Of a stretch of 7,030 nt of DNA, positions 6,218-7,030 are shown one piece after another (the first letter of the stretch is position 1; the number at the start of each line of letters is the position of its first letter). Position numbers and translations under genes: made by a program. The notes under the pieces were generated by a model. It was given only the letters and a program-made list of their open reading frames with translations, was not told the DNA's origin and made no database searches. The DNA comes from Nitrospirota bacterium (GTDB lineage Bacteria; Nitrospirota; Nitrospiria; Nitrospirales; UBA8639), in NCBI GenBank assembly GCA_029881175.1, contig JAOUNC010000147.1, forward strand, positions 1 through 7,030, in the 5' to 3' direction.

Positions 6218-7030
6218 CTCATGCCGGAACCAACGAGTCACTCGTAGGGCTTCTCCGGCTTTTTTGGTGAAATAGGTGGTTGGAATGAGTCCTTGGTCTT
6301 GACCTTGAGGACTGGGTGACTGCTGCCCGATGATAAATGGCGTTGTACTCATTTGACTGCGATGAAACCCAGCCGGAATGATGGGTGCTTGAGTGACTTG
6401 TTGTGGCGTCTCTTGGGGGTGGCGCTCTTTCCCGGCGATGTTCGCTAAGATGTCTTCAATGTCCTGCCGTTTCTCGGGCGATGCGACAAAAAAGATCGTT
6501 TCGATCCCTTTGAATTGATCCAGGCTTAACCAATTATTGTTTTCGGGAATAATATATTCTTGACCCTGTTTTACAGGATTGGCAAACGGACTTGTCAGGC
6601 TGGGGAAGATCCCCTGTGCCCAAGCCGATCCGTCAATGGCAATAATATAGACATAGCAATCGGTGTTGGCTCGAAACATAATGCGAAACTTATCTCCAGC
6701 CTGCGCGTCGCCTCGGCCATCTTTGAGGATGTCGCCATCCTTAATGGGAATCATGATTTCGGCCCCATTTCTTTTGGTTTTTTTCACCATGGCCACATCC
6801 AATCCTATTGGAGTTCCCACAACGCCATCTTGACCAGAATACCCTGATTGCGCGGTCTGATTTTGAGGGTAACCTGGTTGAGCTGGTTGTTGCCCATACG
6901 GATCCTGGGGATAGCCTTGCTGGGCATAGGGATCGTTGGGGTAGCCCTGTTGCCCGGGTTGCTGCCCATAGGGATCGTTGGAGTAACCGGGCTGGGTTGG
7001 TTGCTGATAGGGATCTTGGGGGTAACCCTG
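6215..7030 (-). CDS. DUF4384 lipoprotein with DPY-repeat linker (copy 3), 5' end outside window
   Basis: 271 C-terminal residues are visible and the frame is open at the window edge, so the signal peptide and N-terminus are not seen; a lipobox is expected by analogy with the two other copies. The visible part begins inside a Pro/Gln/Tyr-rich linker with repeated DPYxQQ units (visible residues 1-56). YSGQDGVVGTPIGLDVAMVK then leads into the DUF4384 domain: IKDGDILKDGRGDAQAGDKF, TDCYVYIIAIDG, WAQGIFPS and LDQFKGIETIFFVAS. The tail ends AGEALRVTRWFRHE. The GTG at 6820 that could be read as a start lies inside the repeat-to-domain junction and is not a real start. Copy 3 is closest to copy 2 in the junction and core and is translated just before it. 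Function unknown beyond the family. Confidence 0.93.
   Translation of the reverse strand, partial: QGYPQDPYQQPTQPGYSNDPYGQQPGQQGYPNDPYAQQGYPQDPYGQQPAQPGYPQNQTAQSGYSGQDGVVGTPIGLDVAMVKKTKRNGAEIMIPIKDGDILKDGRGDAQAGDKFRIMFRANTDCYVYIIAIDGSAWAQGIFPSLTSPFANPVKQGQEYIIPENNNWLSLDQFKGIETIFFVASPEKRQDIEDILANIAGKERHPQETPQQVTQAPIIPAGFHRSQMSTTPFIIGQQSPSPQGQDQGLIPTTYFTKKAGEALRVTRWFRHE
6863..7030 (-). repeat. DPY-type tandem repeats in the linker of copy 3, continuing past the window
   Basis: DPY recurs at spacings of 13, 14 and 10 residues within units such as DPYAQQGYPQ and DPYGQQPAQPGYPQ. The units are the decapeptide of copy 2, some with a four-residue insertion (PAQP or PGQQ type). The repeat continues beyond the window edge. 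Confidence 0.85.

Overview
This window is a minus-strand accessory locus. It encodes secreted lipoproteins together with fragments of them. From high to low coordinates (the direction of transcription) it holds three DUF4384 lipoprotein genes in a row (the first cut by the window edge), a type II toxin-antitoxin pair with a broken toxin, a decayed DUF4384 3' tail, a membrane protein with a bacterial PH-like domain, a second decayed DUF4384 tail, and a lipoprotein combining a LecA-like sugar-binding domain with a caspase (C14) domain, cut by the low-coordinate edge. I see no RNA genes, insertion sequence, CRISPR array or plus-strand gene.

The lipobox signal peptides (LPGC, FSGC, IAAC) and Shine-Dalgarno sites indicate a bacterium, probably Gram-negative. 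GC looks moderate, around 50 percent by eye. Multidomain bacterial caspases, DUF4384 lipoproteins and PF09720-type antitoxins occur together in environmental lineages such as Nitrospirota and deltaproteobacteria-like groups. I lean weakly to Nitrospirota, but the window has no marker gene to prove it.

Region by region: 1-1285 caspase lipoprotein; 1286-1629 non-coding, with two short inverted repeats; 1630-1802 DUF4384 tail remnant A; 1815-2393 PH-domain membrane protein; 2429-2530 DUF4384 tail remnant B; 2572-2856 ParE/RelE-like toxin with one internal stop; 2853-3071 intact antitoxin; 3137-4495, 4610-6205 and 6215-7030 the three DUF4384 lipoproteins. Each has, as far as visible, a lipobox, a Pro/Gln/Tyr/Asn-rich linker, a DUF4384 domain and a conserved C-terminal tail ending WFRHQ or WFRHE.

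How they may work together (inference): DUF4384 domains are known as C-terminal partners of caspase domains in bacterial proteins. Here the caspase and DUF4384 parts are, as far as visible, on separate envelope-anchored proteins encoded side by side, which suggests a cell-surface protease and adaptor or sensor system that has expanded by duplication. The most unusual feature is architectural: every cargo module (toxin-antitoxin, PH protein, caspase) follows an intact or decayed DUF4384 3' tail, as if such tails had been left behind by repeated recombination.
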